Shown here piece after piece: positions 1-9,193 of a stretch of DNA of 64,000 bases. How positions within the stretch are numbered: position 1 is the first letter of the stretch; every line of letters begins with the position of its first letter. Both the position numbers and the translations under genes were made by a program. Below the pieces are notes generated by a model. That model searched no databases. It was given only the letters and a program-made list of their open reading frames with translations, and had not been told where the DNA came from. The stretch is from Colwellia psychrerythraea (lineage in GTDB: Bacteria > Pseudomonadota > Gammaproteobacteria > Enterobacterales > Alteromonadaceae): assembly GCF_000764185.1 (NCBI RefSeq), contig NZ_JQEC01000045.1:62001-126000 (forward strand), written 5' to 3'.

Positions 1-40
1 GTGCTACATTTTTGGGTAAGGAGTGCATTTAAATCAAACA

Positions 41-649
41 CTAAAACTCAGCCAATATTCGATCAAGCACATTTTTGATATTGATGATTGCTGTTTCAGG
101 AATCAATAAAATCATATTACAATTAAAAGAATAATCGGTAACTTGGTAGTTAATATTTACTTTTAACGCTAAATCCCAATTAAAGGTCATTTGTTGTAAA
201 TGTTCAGATATGCTGTTTTGTATACTAGGCAGTAATTTCGGCGCGTTGTATGACATTTGATTATCTATTTGCCCAGCAAATACATTCAAAAAAGTTGTCG
301 TTAAAATCGAACTAATATCAATTAATTGCTCATCTTGAGATAATTCGTCGGGTTCATAACCAAGTAGATCTGCAATACGGCCAGAGTCTTCTTCTTGATA
401 CATTAATAACGCTTCACCTCTTATACCTTCATAACCAAAGAAACCTTGGCTAACAACTGCCATCGTATTTTGTTGCTGGCTCAAGGTTTGTATTAACTCT
501 ACAGCTGCAACGCTTTCTATACTAGGTACTTTCAAGTACACAAAGGTATCAAGATAACGAGCAAGTTGATCACTTGCTTGTCCCATTGCAATATTAATTA
601 GCTCTTGCAGGCAATCTTGCTGGTCTTCAGTCAGGTGAAATTCACTCAT
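41..649 (-). CDS. CheC-like chemotaxis phosphatase family protein
   Basis: A 202-residue protein resembling the CheC/CheX/FliY family, which dephosphorylates CheY-type response regulators. The N-terminal helix carries the family active-site pattern E-x2-N (E16, N19 in QELINIAMG). The second, internally repeated helix (about residues 111-130) keeps an Asn (N122), but the position expected to be Glu is Thr119, so only one full catalytic site is visible. It follows the single-domain response regulator on the same strand with a 4-bp start/stop overlap, implying translational coupling and a dedicated receiver-phosphatase pair. No kinase or receptor gene is next to it. The family call is good; the target is inferred from context. 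Confidence 0.75.
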   Translation of the reverse strand: MSEFHLTEDQQDCLQELINIAMGQASDQLARYLDTFVYLKVPSIESVAAVELIQTLSQQQNTMAVVSQGFFGYEGIRGEALLMYQEEDSGRIADLLGYEPDELSQDEQLIDISSILTTTFLNVFAGQIDNQMSYNAPKLLPSIQNSISEHLQQMTFNWDLALKVNINYQVTDYSFNCNMILLIPETAIINIKNVLDRILAEF

Positions 650-1011
650 AACAAGCCATGTTGTTGCAAGTGAGTAATTAAAATATCGGACTTTACCGGT
701 TTACGTATAAACTCTTTCGCTCCTAAGGCTTTCACCTTAGATTGCATTTCAGGTTGAATATCTGCTGAAATGACAAAAACACTGCAATTAAGGTTTAATT
801 TTTGTATTCCTTGTAAGACACCAATACCATCGATTCCAGGCATAGTGAGATCTAGAAATAAAACCTCCACGCTATTATCACGTAAAATGGTTAACGCTTC
901 AGCACCATTACTCGCTGTTTGAACAGATGTTCGCCATTGCTCCGGAAGGCTTCTAAGCACTTGCTTTCTAGCCATATTCGAATCATCACAAATAAGCACC
1001 GATGGGCTCAT
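646..1011 (-). CDS. Single-domain CheY-like response regulator
   Basis: A 121-residue stand-alone receiver domain with no output domain. The acidic pocket is D9/D10, the phosphoacceptor is D54 (LFLDLTMPG), and the switch residues S82 (VISAD) and K104 (IRKPV) are in the expected places. It probably acts by protein-protein contact, like CheY. It is the first gene of a two-gene operon with the CheC-like phosphatase, overlapping it by 4 bp. An AAGG Shine-Dalgarno-like stretch lies about 10 nt before the ATG. A long perfect palindrome (1048-1109) sits 37 bp upstream of the start, between any distal promoter and this gene. Confidence 0.85.
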   Translation of the reverse strand: MSPSVLICDDSNMARKQVLRSLPEQWRTSVQTASNGAEALTILRDNSVEVLFLDLTMPGIDGIGVLQGIQKLNLNCSVFVISADIQPEMQSKVKALGAKEFIRKPVKSDILITHLQQHGLL

Positions 1012-1047
1012 AAAGGGAGGACCTTATTATTTTTTATTTTATTGCTC

Positions 1048-1109
1048 TTAATTTACCCTAAAAATATGTAATTGTTAATCAACAATTACATATTTTTAGG
1101 GTAAATTAA
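1048..1109. repeat. Perfect 29-bp inverted repeat with a 4-nt loop
   Basis: Positions 1048-1076 and 1081-1109 are exact reverse complements separated by AATC. The arms are AT-rich with one ACCCT/AGGGT block. It lies in the leader of the response-regulator/CheC operon. An outer pair of 8-bp complementary arms (1018-1025 and 1116-1123) could extend the structure. There is no T-run typical of a Rho-independent terminator. It may be a strong mRNA hairpin, a protein-binding site, or a recent template-switch or MITE-like product. Confidence 0.85.
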
Positions 1110-1211
1110 ATTCACAAGGTCCTTAAAGGCTGATCTCGTCTATGAATATCTATGAGTAGACATTCTTTAGTGACTCACAACTCAAGGAAAAATAATAGAG
1201 GTAATTGGAGG

Positions 1212-1307
1212 TTAACCGCCAAGGATCAAAGATGCACAGACAAGAGATAGGTAAGCTGAGCTGATATAAACCATGGTAATTTTGATACTATGTAAATTAA
1301 TTTTCAT
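1212..1307 (-). CDS. Possible 31-residue hydrophobic small protein
   Basis: A short open frame of ATG plus 30 codons on the minus strand. It has a good Shine-Dalgarno (AAAGG, 7 nt before the ATG) and encodes a short basic N-terminus followed by a hydrophobic stretch (ITMVYISSAYLSLVCASLIL) ending in GG. It could be a single-pass membrane mini-protein. It lies in an otherwise gene-free gap (1012-1455). Nothing beyond the ribosome site and hydrophobicity supports it; no homolog is recognised. Confidence 0.3.
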   Translation of the reverse strand: MKINLHSIKITMVYISSAYLSLVCASLILGG

Positions 1308-1455
1308 CACATTGCCTTTCAAATTTCAATAAAAAAGTAAAGTTAGTTCGTGAAAGTAATTATAATTCGTCGATACACAAAAAAGTGTAGTTAATGGTTG
1401 GTATTTTGTCTAAGTTCGTGACTAAGATCATGGATTTTGAGGTATTTTGTAATGT

Positions 1456-2205
1456 TTACAGAGGTTTTTTCCAGTATAACTGTGATTGATGGCTATTAAG
1501 CCATTGTTTAGCTATTTGATAATCAGGGCAATGTCTTTCAACCAGCTGCCAAAAATTTTTAGAGTGATCAAGATGCTCTAAGTGACATAACTCATGAACA
1601 ACAACATAATCAATGACAAATAATGGGGTCATCATTAAGAGATAATTGAAACTTAACGCGCCTAGATTAGTACAGCTACCCCATCGAGATTTATATTGGC
1701 GGATATTCATGCTTGACGGCATCAGTAATGTTTGTTTACTAATAAGTTCAAGCCGCTGTGATATAACGTCTTCTGCTAACCGTTTAAAATAACCTTCTAG
1801 CTGCTTTTTAACTTGTTGTGCCTTAAGTGAGGAATTATTAAGGCGAACATTAATTTTCTCACTAATTATGACATTCAGCTGCCTTACCACTGGCTGTGTA
1901 TGGCTTAAAGAAGTTACCTTTATCTCATTGAGATAAACAGCCGATTTTTTTGCTATAGATATGTTTAAACTGACTTGCTCACCTAGGTATAACAAAGATG
2001 AGCCTTGGCTATAATCACAAAAGTCGAGTGCACTTTGCTGTTCGACTAACTTTGCTCGTAGCCAAGCAGACTTTTCTTCGATAAAACTATCAATAAAAGT
2101 AGAGGACACGCTATAAGGGGCCCGCACCGTCACTTGACCATACTTAACCTGTAAGCTCAAGGTTCTTCTACGTTTACTTCGAATAAGTTGGTATTCAAAC
2201 ATCAA
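1456..2205 (-). CDS. YgjP-type zinc metallopeptidase (WLM/SprT-like)
   Basis: A 249-residue protein of the YgjP-like (DUF45) metallo-hydrolase family. The zinc motif is HELCH (H204, E205, H208), followed by a further His at H214 in HLDHSKNFW, the usual third ligand pattern of this family. The conserved RWGSC block sits just upstream at 174-178. The N-terminal half (about 1-110) is the family's beta-rich module. Members are often next to restriction or DNA-repair genes, but their physiological substrate is poorly known. The gene stands alone on the minus strand, 47 bp after yebG. Either ATG of the MM pair could be the start. Confidence 0.82.
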   Translation of the reverse strand: MMFEYQLIRSKRRRTLSLQVKYGQVTVRAPYSVSSTFIDSFIEEKSAWLRAKLVEQQSALDFCDYSQGSSLLYLGEQVSLNISIAKKSAVYLNEIKVTSLSHTQPVVRQLNVIISEKINVRLNNSSLKAQQVKKQLEGYFKRLAEDVISQRLELISKQTLLMPSSMNIRQYKSRWGSCTNLGALSFNYLLMMTPLFVIDYVVVHELCHLEHLDHSKNFWQLVERHCPDYQIAKQWLNSHQSQLYWKKPL

Positions 2206-2252
2206 ATATTAGCCACAATACATTGAAATTCAGTTAGCTTGCTGCACTTAAC

Positions 2253-2639
2253 TTAACTTAACTTAACGGTAGTCGCTTTAACTTTACTTTTTTTAGCCTT
2301 AGGTACTGGGCCTTTATCGCTGGTCGATTTTGCTGAAGATTTGTCATCTCCCTCAATCACAGGCATAAGTTCGCCCTTATCCGTTGATTTTTTATCTGCT
2401 ACTTTTGCCGGCTTCTTCGCTAATAACGCCACAAGAACTTCTTCTCTATGCTGGGCGAGGAAAATACTTAACTCTTCATTAGCGCTATCACTTAACTCTA
2501 CCGAAGATTGAGAGAACATTTGGCTTAAGTTATCAGCCATATCCAACATTTTGTCATATTCATCTGCTGATTTCTTATCCATAAATGTCTTTGCCTCTAC
2601 CCCGTTTCTAATTACTACAAACCGACTTTCAACTGCCAT
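2253..2639 (-). CDS. yebG: YebG family SOS-inducible protein
   Basis: A 128-residue protein. Residues 1-80 match the YebG pattern: MAVE start, VVIRNG, then KSADEYDKMLDMAD, and a helical block ending in LAKKPAK. The C-terminal tail (about 85-128) is lysine-rich and low-complexity, longer than in the enterobacterial protein. YebG is a small DNA-damage-inducible protein of the LexA regulon with no settled biochemical role. A LexA-like operator and a plausible promoter lie upstream (see 2731-2781), supporting SOS control here too. It may share a transcript with the downstream ygjP-like gene, 47 bp away. Confidence 0.85.
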   Translation of the reverse strand: MAVESRFVVIRNGVEAKTFMDKKSADEYDKMLDMADNLSQMFSQSSVELSDSANEELSIFLAQHREEVLVALLAKKPAKVADKKSTDKGELMPVIEGDDKSSAKSTSDKGPVPKAKKSKVKATTVKLS

Positions 2640-2730
2640 TAGTTTTCCCTATCTCTACATATGAGCTTAATAAACGCCCGTTATATAATTAAAATTAACG
2701 CATCAAGCATTAAATTAACTTTATTCCAAT

Positions 2731-2781
2731 AATATAAGTCACAATAACACAGTCACAACAGAAAGCTGTATAAAAAACCAG
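2731..2781 (-). promoter_or_regulatory. Putative yebG promoter with LexA-like SOS box
   Basis: On the plus strand 2766-2781 reads CTGT-N8-CCAG, one mismatch from the CTGT-N8-ACAG LexA consensus. On the minus strand a TTGTGA hexamer (2753-2758) and TATATT (2731-2736) are 16 bp apart and form a reasonable -35/-10 pair. The box lies just upstream of the -35, about 130 bp from the yebG start. The assignment rests on pattern and on the known SOS control of yebG. Confidence 0.45.
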
Positions 2782-3110
2782 TTAAAGTACGGTTTGGATT
2801 CAAACTTTCATAAAAACAAGAAAAATACGAGTCAGTTATCGCAAGACCAATCACTTCTACTATAAGTTTCGTATGTCAAAATACCAGCAAATGTAAATAT
2901 TAATTTCACCTTATAACATTATTCATTGTTGAACAAACAAACAATCAATCACTTAGCAAATATAGAGTATTAATCGCCAGAATTTTCCTTACATCCTCGG
3001 TTCAAATGGTTACAACTTTTAACCAAAAACAGTCCACTATTATGTTGTGCCTTGCATAACTAAGCACGTTAAAACACTAACTAAATATAAAAACACTTTG
3101 GAGAATTACC

Positions 3111-3455
3111 ATGACTACATTTAAAAAAACCTTATTAGCACTTGCCGCCGCTTTACCTGTTTTAGCTATCAGTCTACCTAGCCAAGCAGCAATTAGCCCA
3201 TATATGGAAAAAGCCCTAATTGATGTTTGTAAAGCAGCCAAGAGTAACAGCCTTATTAAACTAAATAACACCACACAAGGATACAATTTAAAAAATAAAA
3301 CTGTCGCCTTAAAGTTAATGTGTAATGGTGAAGATGTTATTAGTTTTGCTGAAAGCTATGGCGCAGATAAAACTGCAGCGAGACTTCAAAAAAGCCTTGG
3401 TAAAGTAAGCATTACTGATGTTGTAGCAATATCAAAAGTAAAAGTAACTTTTTAA
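3111..3455 (+). CDS. Small secreted protein, DUF3718-like
   Basis: A 114-residue protein with a clear signal peptide (KK, then a hydrophobic core ALAAALPVLAISL, and cleavage near SQAA-I). The mature region is about 87 residues with two cysteines (CKAAK and LMCNGED) that could form one disulfide. The sequence resembles the DUF3718 family of periplasmic proteins common in Alteromonadales; function unknown. A purine-rich ribosome site (TTGGAG) precedes the ATG. It is monocistronic and convergent with mrcB, with a shared hairpin between them. Confidence 0.7.
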   Translation: MTTFKKTLLALAAALPVLAISLPSQAAISPYMEKALIDVCKAAKSNSLIKLNNTTQGYNLKNKTVALKLMCNGEDVISFAESYGADKTAARLQKSLGKVSITDVVAISKVKVTF

Positions 3456-3471
3456 GATGACGGCTAAATAA

Positions 3472-3501
3472 GAGCGCTCAACACTATATTTTTGAGCGTT
3501 C
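3472..3501. terminator. Bidirectional hairpin between DUF3718-like gene and mrcB
   Basis: Ten-base arms GAGCGCTCAA (3472-3481) and TTGAGCGTTC (3492-3501) pair with one G-T wobble around a 10-nt AT-rich loop. It lies between two convergent stop codons (3455 and 3529). The flanks are AT-rich without a strong T-run. Confidence 0.5.
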
Positions 3502-3528
3502 ATATTTACTATTATCTACAGGAGAATG

Positions 3529-5844
3529 CTACTCACCAAATATTTTTTCAAACCAAGAACGTTTATCTTCTTTTGCTTGTAAACACTGCTTGGTAGTAAA
3601 AATACCCTTACGGATTGCCGGATAAATGACAGTATTTGCGCATGCATCTGTAACCGCATTACCCGTTTGTTGTTCAAATAAAGTGACTACTATCCCAGCA
3701 GGCTTTTCTTCGATTTTATTTACCACGCCTTGTTTTTTCATAAAACTTGCAAATAAAGGTAGCGCACCACTACTGCCCGTTAGCCCTGTTGAAGTATTAT
3801 CATCTTTTCCTAACCAAGTAGTGATTAGATGTTTATCATCATAACCAATAAACCAGCTATCCCGCGAAGAATTACTCGTACCCGTTTTCCCCGCGACTTG
3901 CTTGTTATTTAAACGCCAAGTAAGTGATCTTGCCGTACCCACTTTAGTTACTTGTGCCAGAGCATAATCAACTAGATAAGCTGTATTGCCCGATAAACGT
4001 TGCTCGCTTATTAAGTTATTTTGCCATAAGGTCTCATTTTTTGGAGATAATATTTTAGTAATGGTATGACTCTTTTGTGAGTAACCTTTACCAGCAATGG
4101 GTAAATATAATTGATTAACGTCCAGTGGCGACATATTGATCGCACCTAAGAGCACCGATGGTCGCATCTGTAGTTTATGCATGTAACCTAATGCTTTAAT
4201 GGTATCAGCTACGCTATCTAAGCCTAAGCTCATACCAAGGTTAATAGTGGGTATATTAAGGGAGTAAACTAATCCTTCAATTAAAGAAACCTGCCCTCGA
4301 TATTTTCCATCATAATTTTTTGGTTGCCACTTCTTACCTGAGCCACTTTGTAAAGTGATTGCCTTGTCATCAAGAGGTGTTGCCAAGTTATATTGTTGAT
4401 AACGCTGCAATGCAGTAGCGTAAATAATAGGTTTAATTAAAGAGCCTATATGACGTTTAGCATTGATGGCTCGGTTAAAACCCGCGTAACCACTTTCTCT
4501 ACCACCAACTAGAGCCCGAACCTCACCACTAGCAATATCTGTGACTATCATTGCCACTTCTAAATCGCTTTGCTTATATTGTCGCTCAAGTAATGGTAAT
4601 TGTTGCGCAACACTTTGCTCTAATAATTGCTGACTGCGATGAGAGAAACCGGTAAATACTTTGATACCCGATTTTTGGGTAAAACTAGACAAGTGCCGAT
4701 TTAATTCAGCATTCACGAGTTGTAAATAGGCCGGGTAATTCTTTTTAGCTAATCGTCGATGGGATCTAACCGATAACTCAGACTCCGCAGCCAGCTCAAA
4801 ATCAACTAAAGATAATAAGTGTTGTTCAAACATTAATCTAAGTACAAGGTCTCGACGTTCTTTAGCACGCTTTGGGTGTCGCCATGGATCGTAATAACTT
4901 GGCCCTTTCACTTGTGCTATTAACAGTGCCATTTGCGCGTGGCTTATTTCGTTAATGCTTTTGCCAAAATAAAACTGCGCAGCCAAACCAAAACCATAAA
5001 CACCATTGGCATAGTTTTGTCCTAAATAGACTTCATTAATGTAAGCTTCAAGTAATTGGTCTTTGCTGTACCTCAACTCTAAAATCAACGCCATTAGTGC
5101 TTCTTTAATCTTTCGAGATAGGGTTCGCTCCCGACTCAAAAACATATTTTTAGCTAACTGCTGGGTTAAAGTACTACCGCCCTGAACCGTGCGTCCTGCA
5201 CGAATATTATTAAATAGCGCTCGAAAAATACCAAGAGGTGAAATGCCATGATGGTGATAATAATCACGGTCTTCAATTAGCAATAATGTATCAATCAATT
5301 GACTAGGAACTTCTTCTAGCGACACCAGTACACGGTCTTCTTTATTATCAGGAACTAATCGTGCTAATAGTTTTGGCTCTAAGGTTACCCTCGCAACAGG
5401 TTGCTCATCAACGCTTAGAGTCACAACAATATCATTAACCACATCAATACTTAGCTGTTGTGCATGATTGGCGCTATCAACAAAATCAAAAGCACGTTGA
5501 AAAATAATTAATCGCTCTGCTGAGTGAGAAAACTCGCCAACTCTGGTAACGTAATTGACCTTTTTATAGCCATTAATAATTAATGATTGAGCTATTTCGT
5601 TTAGATCTACTCGTTCGCCTGGTTGTAACGTTCGTAATTGACCGTAAACCTGTACGGGTATATGCCAACGTTGACCTTCAAAAGTTTTCCTAACTTTTGC
5701 ATCAAGGTAAATTGAAAAAATACCTAATGCAAAAATAGTGGCAATCATTAATTTCCCTAGGGTGAGCCCTATTCTACTTGATAATGACTTTTTCTTATCT
5801 GCTGGAGCGCTTTGCTTTTGTGTTTTATTTTTTGACATTTTCAA
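3529..5844 (-). CDS. mrcB: Penicillin-binding protein 1B, bifunctional
   Basis: A 771-residue class A penicillin-binding protein that polymerises and cross-links peptidoglycan at the outer face of the inner membrane. A short cytoplasmic basic tail precedes one TM segment (about 32-48). A UB2H-like region (about 60-160) marks PBP1B rather than PBP1A. The GT51 domain holds EDRDYYHHHG (catalytic E191), GGSTLTQQLAKN (222-233) and EAYINEVYLG (266-275). The transpeptidase domain holds S468-L-I-K, S528-L-N and K653-T-G-T. Length is close to the usual PBP1B. It lies 22 bp after hrpB on the same strand, as in enterobacteria, so the two are probably co-transcribed. Confidence 0.95.
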   Translation of the reverse strand: MKMSKNKTQKQSAPADKKKSLSSRIGLTLGKLMIATIFALGIFSIYLDAKVRKTFEGQRWHIPVQVYGQLRTLQPGERVDLNEIAQSLIINGYKKVNYVTRVGEFSHSAERLIIFQRAFDFVDSANHAQQLSIDVVNDIVVTLSVDEQPVARVTLEPKLLARLVPDNKEDRVLVSLEEVPSQLIDTLLLIEDRDYYHHHGISPLGIFRALFNNIRAGRTVQGGSTLTQQLAKNMFLSRERTLSRKIKEALMALILELRYSKDQLLEAYINEVYLGQNYANGVYGFGLAAQFYFGKSINEISHAQMALLIAQVKGPSYYDPWRHPKRAKERRDLVLRLMFEQHLLSLVDFELAAESELSVRSHRRLAKKNYPAYLQLVNAELNRHLSSFTQKSGIKVFTGFSHRSQQLLEQSVAQQLPLLERQYKQSDLEVAMIVTDIASGEVRALVGGRESGYAGFNRAINAKRHIGSLIKPIIYATALQRYQQYNLATPLDDKAITLQSGSGKKWQPKNYDGKYRGQVSLIEGLVYSLNIPTINLGMSLGLDSVADTIKALGYMHKLQMRPSVLLGAINMSPLDVNQLYLPIAGKGYSQKSHTITKILSPKNETLWQNNLISEQRLSGNTAYLVDYALAQVTKVGTARSLTWRLNNKQVAGKTGTSNSSRDSWFIGYDDKHLITTWLGKDDNTSTGLTGSSGALPLFASFMKKQGVVNKIEEKPAGIVVTLFEQQTGNAVTDACANTVIYPAIRKGIFTTKQCLQAKEDKRSWFEKIFGE

Positions 5845-5866
5845 TATGCTTAGTTATCTAACGTGA

Positions 5867-8398
5867 CTATTCTTTTATATGACGTTTAGTTTTGTTGGTT
5901 GCCTTTGCATTGGCTGGGTCATCCGGCCAATAATGCTTAGGATAACGGCTTTTCATATCTTTTTGTACGGCTTGATAACTACCAGACCAAAATTTAACAA
6001 GATCTTGTGTCACTTGAATCGGGCGCTGTGCTGGTGAAAGTAACTCTAATAACAAGGGAACTCCCTGTTTTATTCCCGCAACGCCTTCGACAATACCAAC
6101 ATCTGGAGTTTGTGTTAAGCCATATAATTCTTGCATGGGTAATGAAACTTTGGGGGACCTATCTTGAGAGTAACTTATCGGGCAATGTCTGCCGGTAGGT
6201 CCTACATAAACAGTAGGTGCTGCTTTGCTTAATATTTTTTGCTCTTGGTAATTAAGCAAAGATAATAACATTTGTGACAAGTCTAACTTGGCTAATTGTG
6301 TTTTAGTTTTTATATCGCCAACAAAAGGAACAAACCATTTTGATAGTGCAGCTAATAAACTATTGTCATCAATAATAGCTAAGCCATATTCCGGAAAATA
6401 CTTATTTAACCATTGCCAACGTGCCATAAGTGATAAATCTTTAGCCTGCCAAGGTAGAAAATCCAACCCTTTATTTAGCACTAACTCACACCACATAGCG
6501 CTAATAGTTTCAGTGGTCACTGCTTGTTTCAATGCTTGTTCGGATAAGACTATCGCACCTAGTGAGGTTTGCTTTCGGGCTATTATCCTACCGCTCTTGT
6601 CATCAAATTTTGCAATGTTTTTTTCTATGATTTTATCAGAAAACACCTCGTTAATTTCTGCTAAGCTAATTTGACTGGCTAATCGTATTGTTAACTTGCT
6701 ATCACGTTGACTTGCCTGAGCTATAACAATAAAACTTTCATTGGCTAATACATCTTCTTCATGTATTGTCGCGCCTTTACCATTAACACAAATATAATCA
6801 CCATGTTTGCTACGGGCCATGGCTACTCGTTCTGGATAAGCATAAGCAAGTAAAAAGCCTGCTTTTGTTAAATCCAATGATTTTATGTTAAACGATAATT
6901 TAACCTGCCGACTAAGTCGACTAGCTTGCTGTAAAATTCGAGTCAACAAGGGGATTCTATTACTTTTATCTTGTATAAGTAATTGTAACCGATGAGCTAA
7001 ATCACAATCAAATTGTGCCTGTTCCCCCTTGAAAACATCACGTTCTTCGAGTGTCGCGGCAATTAAACAAGCTAAAATTTGTGCTTGCTGTCCATGGTTC
7101 TCTGCCATTAAAATCATATGAGCGAAACGTGGGTGGCAAGGTAATTTTGAAGCTTGCTCGCCATGCGCAGTTAATAATAATTTTTCATCTACTATGGTCA
7201 AACTTTTTAATTCTTGCCAAGCTTGTTGTTCTCTAGTGTTGCTAGGCAATTCTAATAATGGCAAATCAGCTAAGGTGGTTACTCCCCAACGCGCAGCTTC
7301 AATTAGCGTAGGTAGTAAATCTGCTTGTTGAATATCATTTACACTGTGCAAAGGCCTTCGCTCGAATTCATCTTTACCATATAAGCGGATACACTGCCCA
7401 GGCATTAAGCGACCAGCACGCCCTGCCCTCTGCACTGCGGACGCTTTAGAAATCTGTCTTTGCGTCAACTTGTCCATCAAACTAGCACTATCAAAAACAG
7501 CAACTTTTTCAAGGCCACAATCAATAACAAGTTCAATGCCATCAATAGTCAGAGAGGTTTCTGCAATATTAGTGGCTAAAACAATTTTCCGATACCCTTT
7601 TGAACATGGCGCTATCGCTTGTTGTTGCTCTTTTAGGCTTAATTCGCCAAACAAAGGGCAAACCTGTACAGCTTCAACTTGTTGGTTGCTTAAACGCTCA
7701 ACTAAAAAACGAATATCTGCAATGCCGGGTAGAAAAACTAATACTGAACCGACATGGTTAAACATCTTATCTTTGATAACAGCAAGTGCGTGTTCCCGCC
7801 AACGCTGATGGTTTTTAGGGGCTTGATAAGTCACATCAACAGGGAAACTTCTGCCTTCACTGCAAAGCAGATGAGCATCAGGTAAAGCTTTGATTAAATA
7901 CTCAGTATCCAACGTCGCTGACATAAGTAAGATTTTTAAATCATCACGCAGCTCGGTTTGCACTTCACGGGTGAGCGCAAAAGCTAAGTCCCCTTGCAAA
8001 CTTCGCTCATGAAATTCATCAAAAACAACTAACGCAGTACCAGATAACTCGGCATCTTGTTGAATAATCTGCGTTAGTATACCTTCAGTGATCACTTCAA
8101 GGCGCGTATTTTTCGATACCTTATTATCGTTACGCAAGCGATAACCAACAGTTTCACCTACTTTTTCATTAAGTTGTGCGGCTAAAAAAGTGGCTATATT
8201 TTTAACGGCTAAGCGCCTAGGTTGCAGCAAATATATTTTTTTATTCACCAGACTGGGCAAGGTTAATAACCATAACGGTAAACACGTAGATTTACCTGCT
8301 CCAGGTGGAGCCGATAATATAAGGGTATTTTGCTCGTTAAGGGTTTGGCAAAATTGCTGCTTGATTTCTTCTATGGGTAGAGAAGTAGACACTTTCAT
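5867..8398 (-). CDS. hrpB: ATP-dependent RNA helicase HrpB
   Basis: An 843-residue DEAH-box helicase. Visible motifs include motif I PPGAGKST (31-38), the DEFHER motif II, SATLD (motif III), and QRAGRAGR (motif VI), followed by the HA2-like region and the HrpB-specific C-terminal domain (GRHCPISYSQDRSPKVSLPM-type block). Length matches the family (about 810-850). HrpB is a non-essential putative RNA helicase. It is first in the apparent hrpB-mrcB unit. The thioesterase gene is divergent from it, with about 130 bp between starts. Confidence 0.95.
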   Translation of the reverse strand: MKVSTSLPIEEIKQQFCQTLNEQNTLILSAPPGAGKSTCLPLWLLTLPSLVNKKIYLLQPRRLAVKNIATFLAAQLNEKVGETVGYRLRNDNKVSKNTRLEVITEGILTQIIQQDAELSGTALVVFDEFHERSLQGDLAFALTREVQTELRDDLKILLMSATLDTEYLIKALPDAHLLCSEGRSFPVDVTYQAPKNHQRWREHALAVIKDKMFNHVGSVLVFLPGIADIRFLVERLSNQQVEAVQVCPLFGELSLKEQQQAIAPCSKGYRKIVLATNIAETSLTIDGIELVIDCGLEKVAVFDSASLMDKLTQRQISKASAVQRAGRAGRLMPGQCIRLYGKDEFERRPLHSVNDIQQADLLPTLIEAARWGVTTLADLPLLELPSNTREQQAWQELKSLTIVDEKLLLTAHGEQASKLPCHPRFAHMILMAENHGQQAQILACLIAATLEERDVFKGEQAQFDCDLAHRLQLLIQDKSNRIPLLTRILQQASRLSRQVKLSFNIKSLDLTKAGFLLAYAYPERVAMARSKHGDYICVNGKGATIHEEDVLANESFIVIAQASQRDSKLTIRLASQISLAEINEVFSDKIIEKNIAKFDDKSGRIIARKQTSLGAIVLSEQALKQAVTTETISAMWCELVLNKGLDFLPWQAKDLSLMARWQWLNKYFPEYGLAIIDDNSLLAALSKWFVPFVGDIKTKTQLAKLDLSQMLLSLLNYQEQKILSKAAPTVYVGPTGRHCPISYSQDRSPKVSLPMQELYGLTQTPDVGIVEGVAGIKQGVPLLLELLSPAQRPIQVTQDLVKFWSGSYQAVQKDMKSRYPKHYWPDDPANAKATNKTKRHIKE

Positions 8399-8529
8399 CG
8401 ATAAACTAACGTTATTAATACCAAAGCCGCATCATAACAACTATTACTTGCAGGGCATAATTAGATAAGCAATTGAACTTGTCTATAATGAAGCTAACTT
8501 TACCTAAACCCCTTCAAGGTGTCTCTATA

Positions 8530-9015
8530 ATGAAAAAAACTCTCAGTAATATGGTTGAATTTTGTTTTTTAGCTGAGCCAACTGATGTAAATTTTGGCGG
8601 TAAGGTTCATGGCGGTATGGTGATGAAATGGATTGATCAAGCTTCTTATGCATGTGCAGCCAAATGGAGCAAACGTTACAGCGTCACCGTTTCTGCCAAC
8701 GGCATACGCTTTATCCGCCCAATATTAGTCGGTCAAATGATCACAGTAACAGCACAAATAGTGCACACTGGTCGCAGCAGTATGCACATTTATGTGGTAG
8801 TGAGGGCTTGTGATCCAAAAGAGCATAGCTATGTAGTAACCAACCGTTGTTTTATTACTTTCATGGCAACAGATGAAAGTGGTTATCCAGTAAAAGTCAA
8901 AAAATTTGATCCGCAAAATGAAGAAGAGATAAAGTTAGAGCAAGTGGCCATGCACGCAAAAGAATTTGCAATTAAATTAGATCAAGACTTTGAAGAACAG
9001 CTTGGCTGGAAATAA
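8530..9015 (+). CDS. Acyl-CoA thioesterase, hotdog fold (YciA/BACH type)
   Basis: A 161-residue single-hotdog acyl-CoA thioesterase. Residues NFGGKVHGGMVMKWIDQAS form the conserved helix with the catalytic Asp, and SVNG-type strands follow. Such enzymes hydrolyse acyl-CoAs in the cytoplasm. The ATG at 8530 is preferred because AAGGTG lies 9-10 nt upstream. An in-frame TTG at 8473 would put translation across a TATAAT box at 8484-8489, which more likely is the -10 element. Substrate chain length cannot be told from the sequence. Confidence 0.85.
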   Translation: MKKTLSNMVEFCFLAEPTDVNFGGKVHGGMVMKWIDQASYACAAKWSKRYSVTVSANGIRFIRPILVGQMITVTAQIVHTGRSSMHIYVVVRACDPKEHSYVVTNRCFITFMATDESGYPVKVKKFDPQNEEEIKLEQVAMHAKEFAIKLDQDFEEQLGWK

Positions 9016-9193
9016 AAAACCACGCGAGCCCAAGTGTTAACAGTGCTATGAGTAAAAATTAAAAAAAATTGCGTAAAAAGTTCATTAAAAACTTGTAAAT
9101 ATAAATATATCTGCTTACTTGGCAAGCTATTTAAAGGCTGTTATTACTAAACGTTCCACCTTAATTAATTATAGATTATCAAAAAGGATTAAC

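Noticed and set aside
1140-1455. A CRISPR array or riboswitch in the gene-free gap
   Set aside because: No regularly spaced repeats and no conserved aptamer pattern; only the palindrome and a small ORF candidate stand out.
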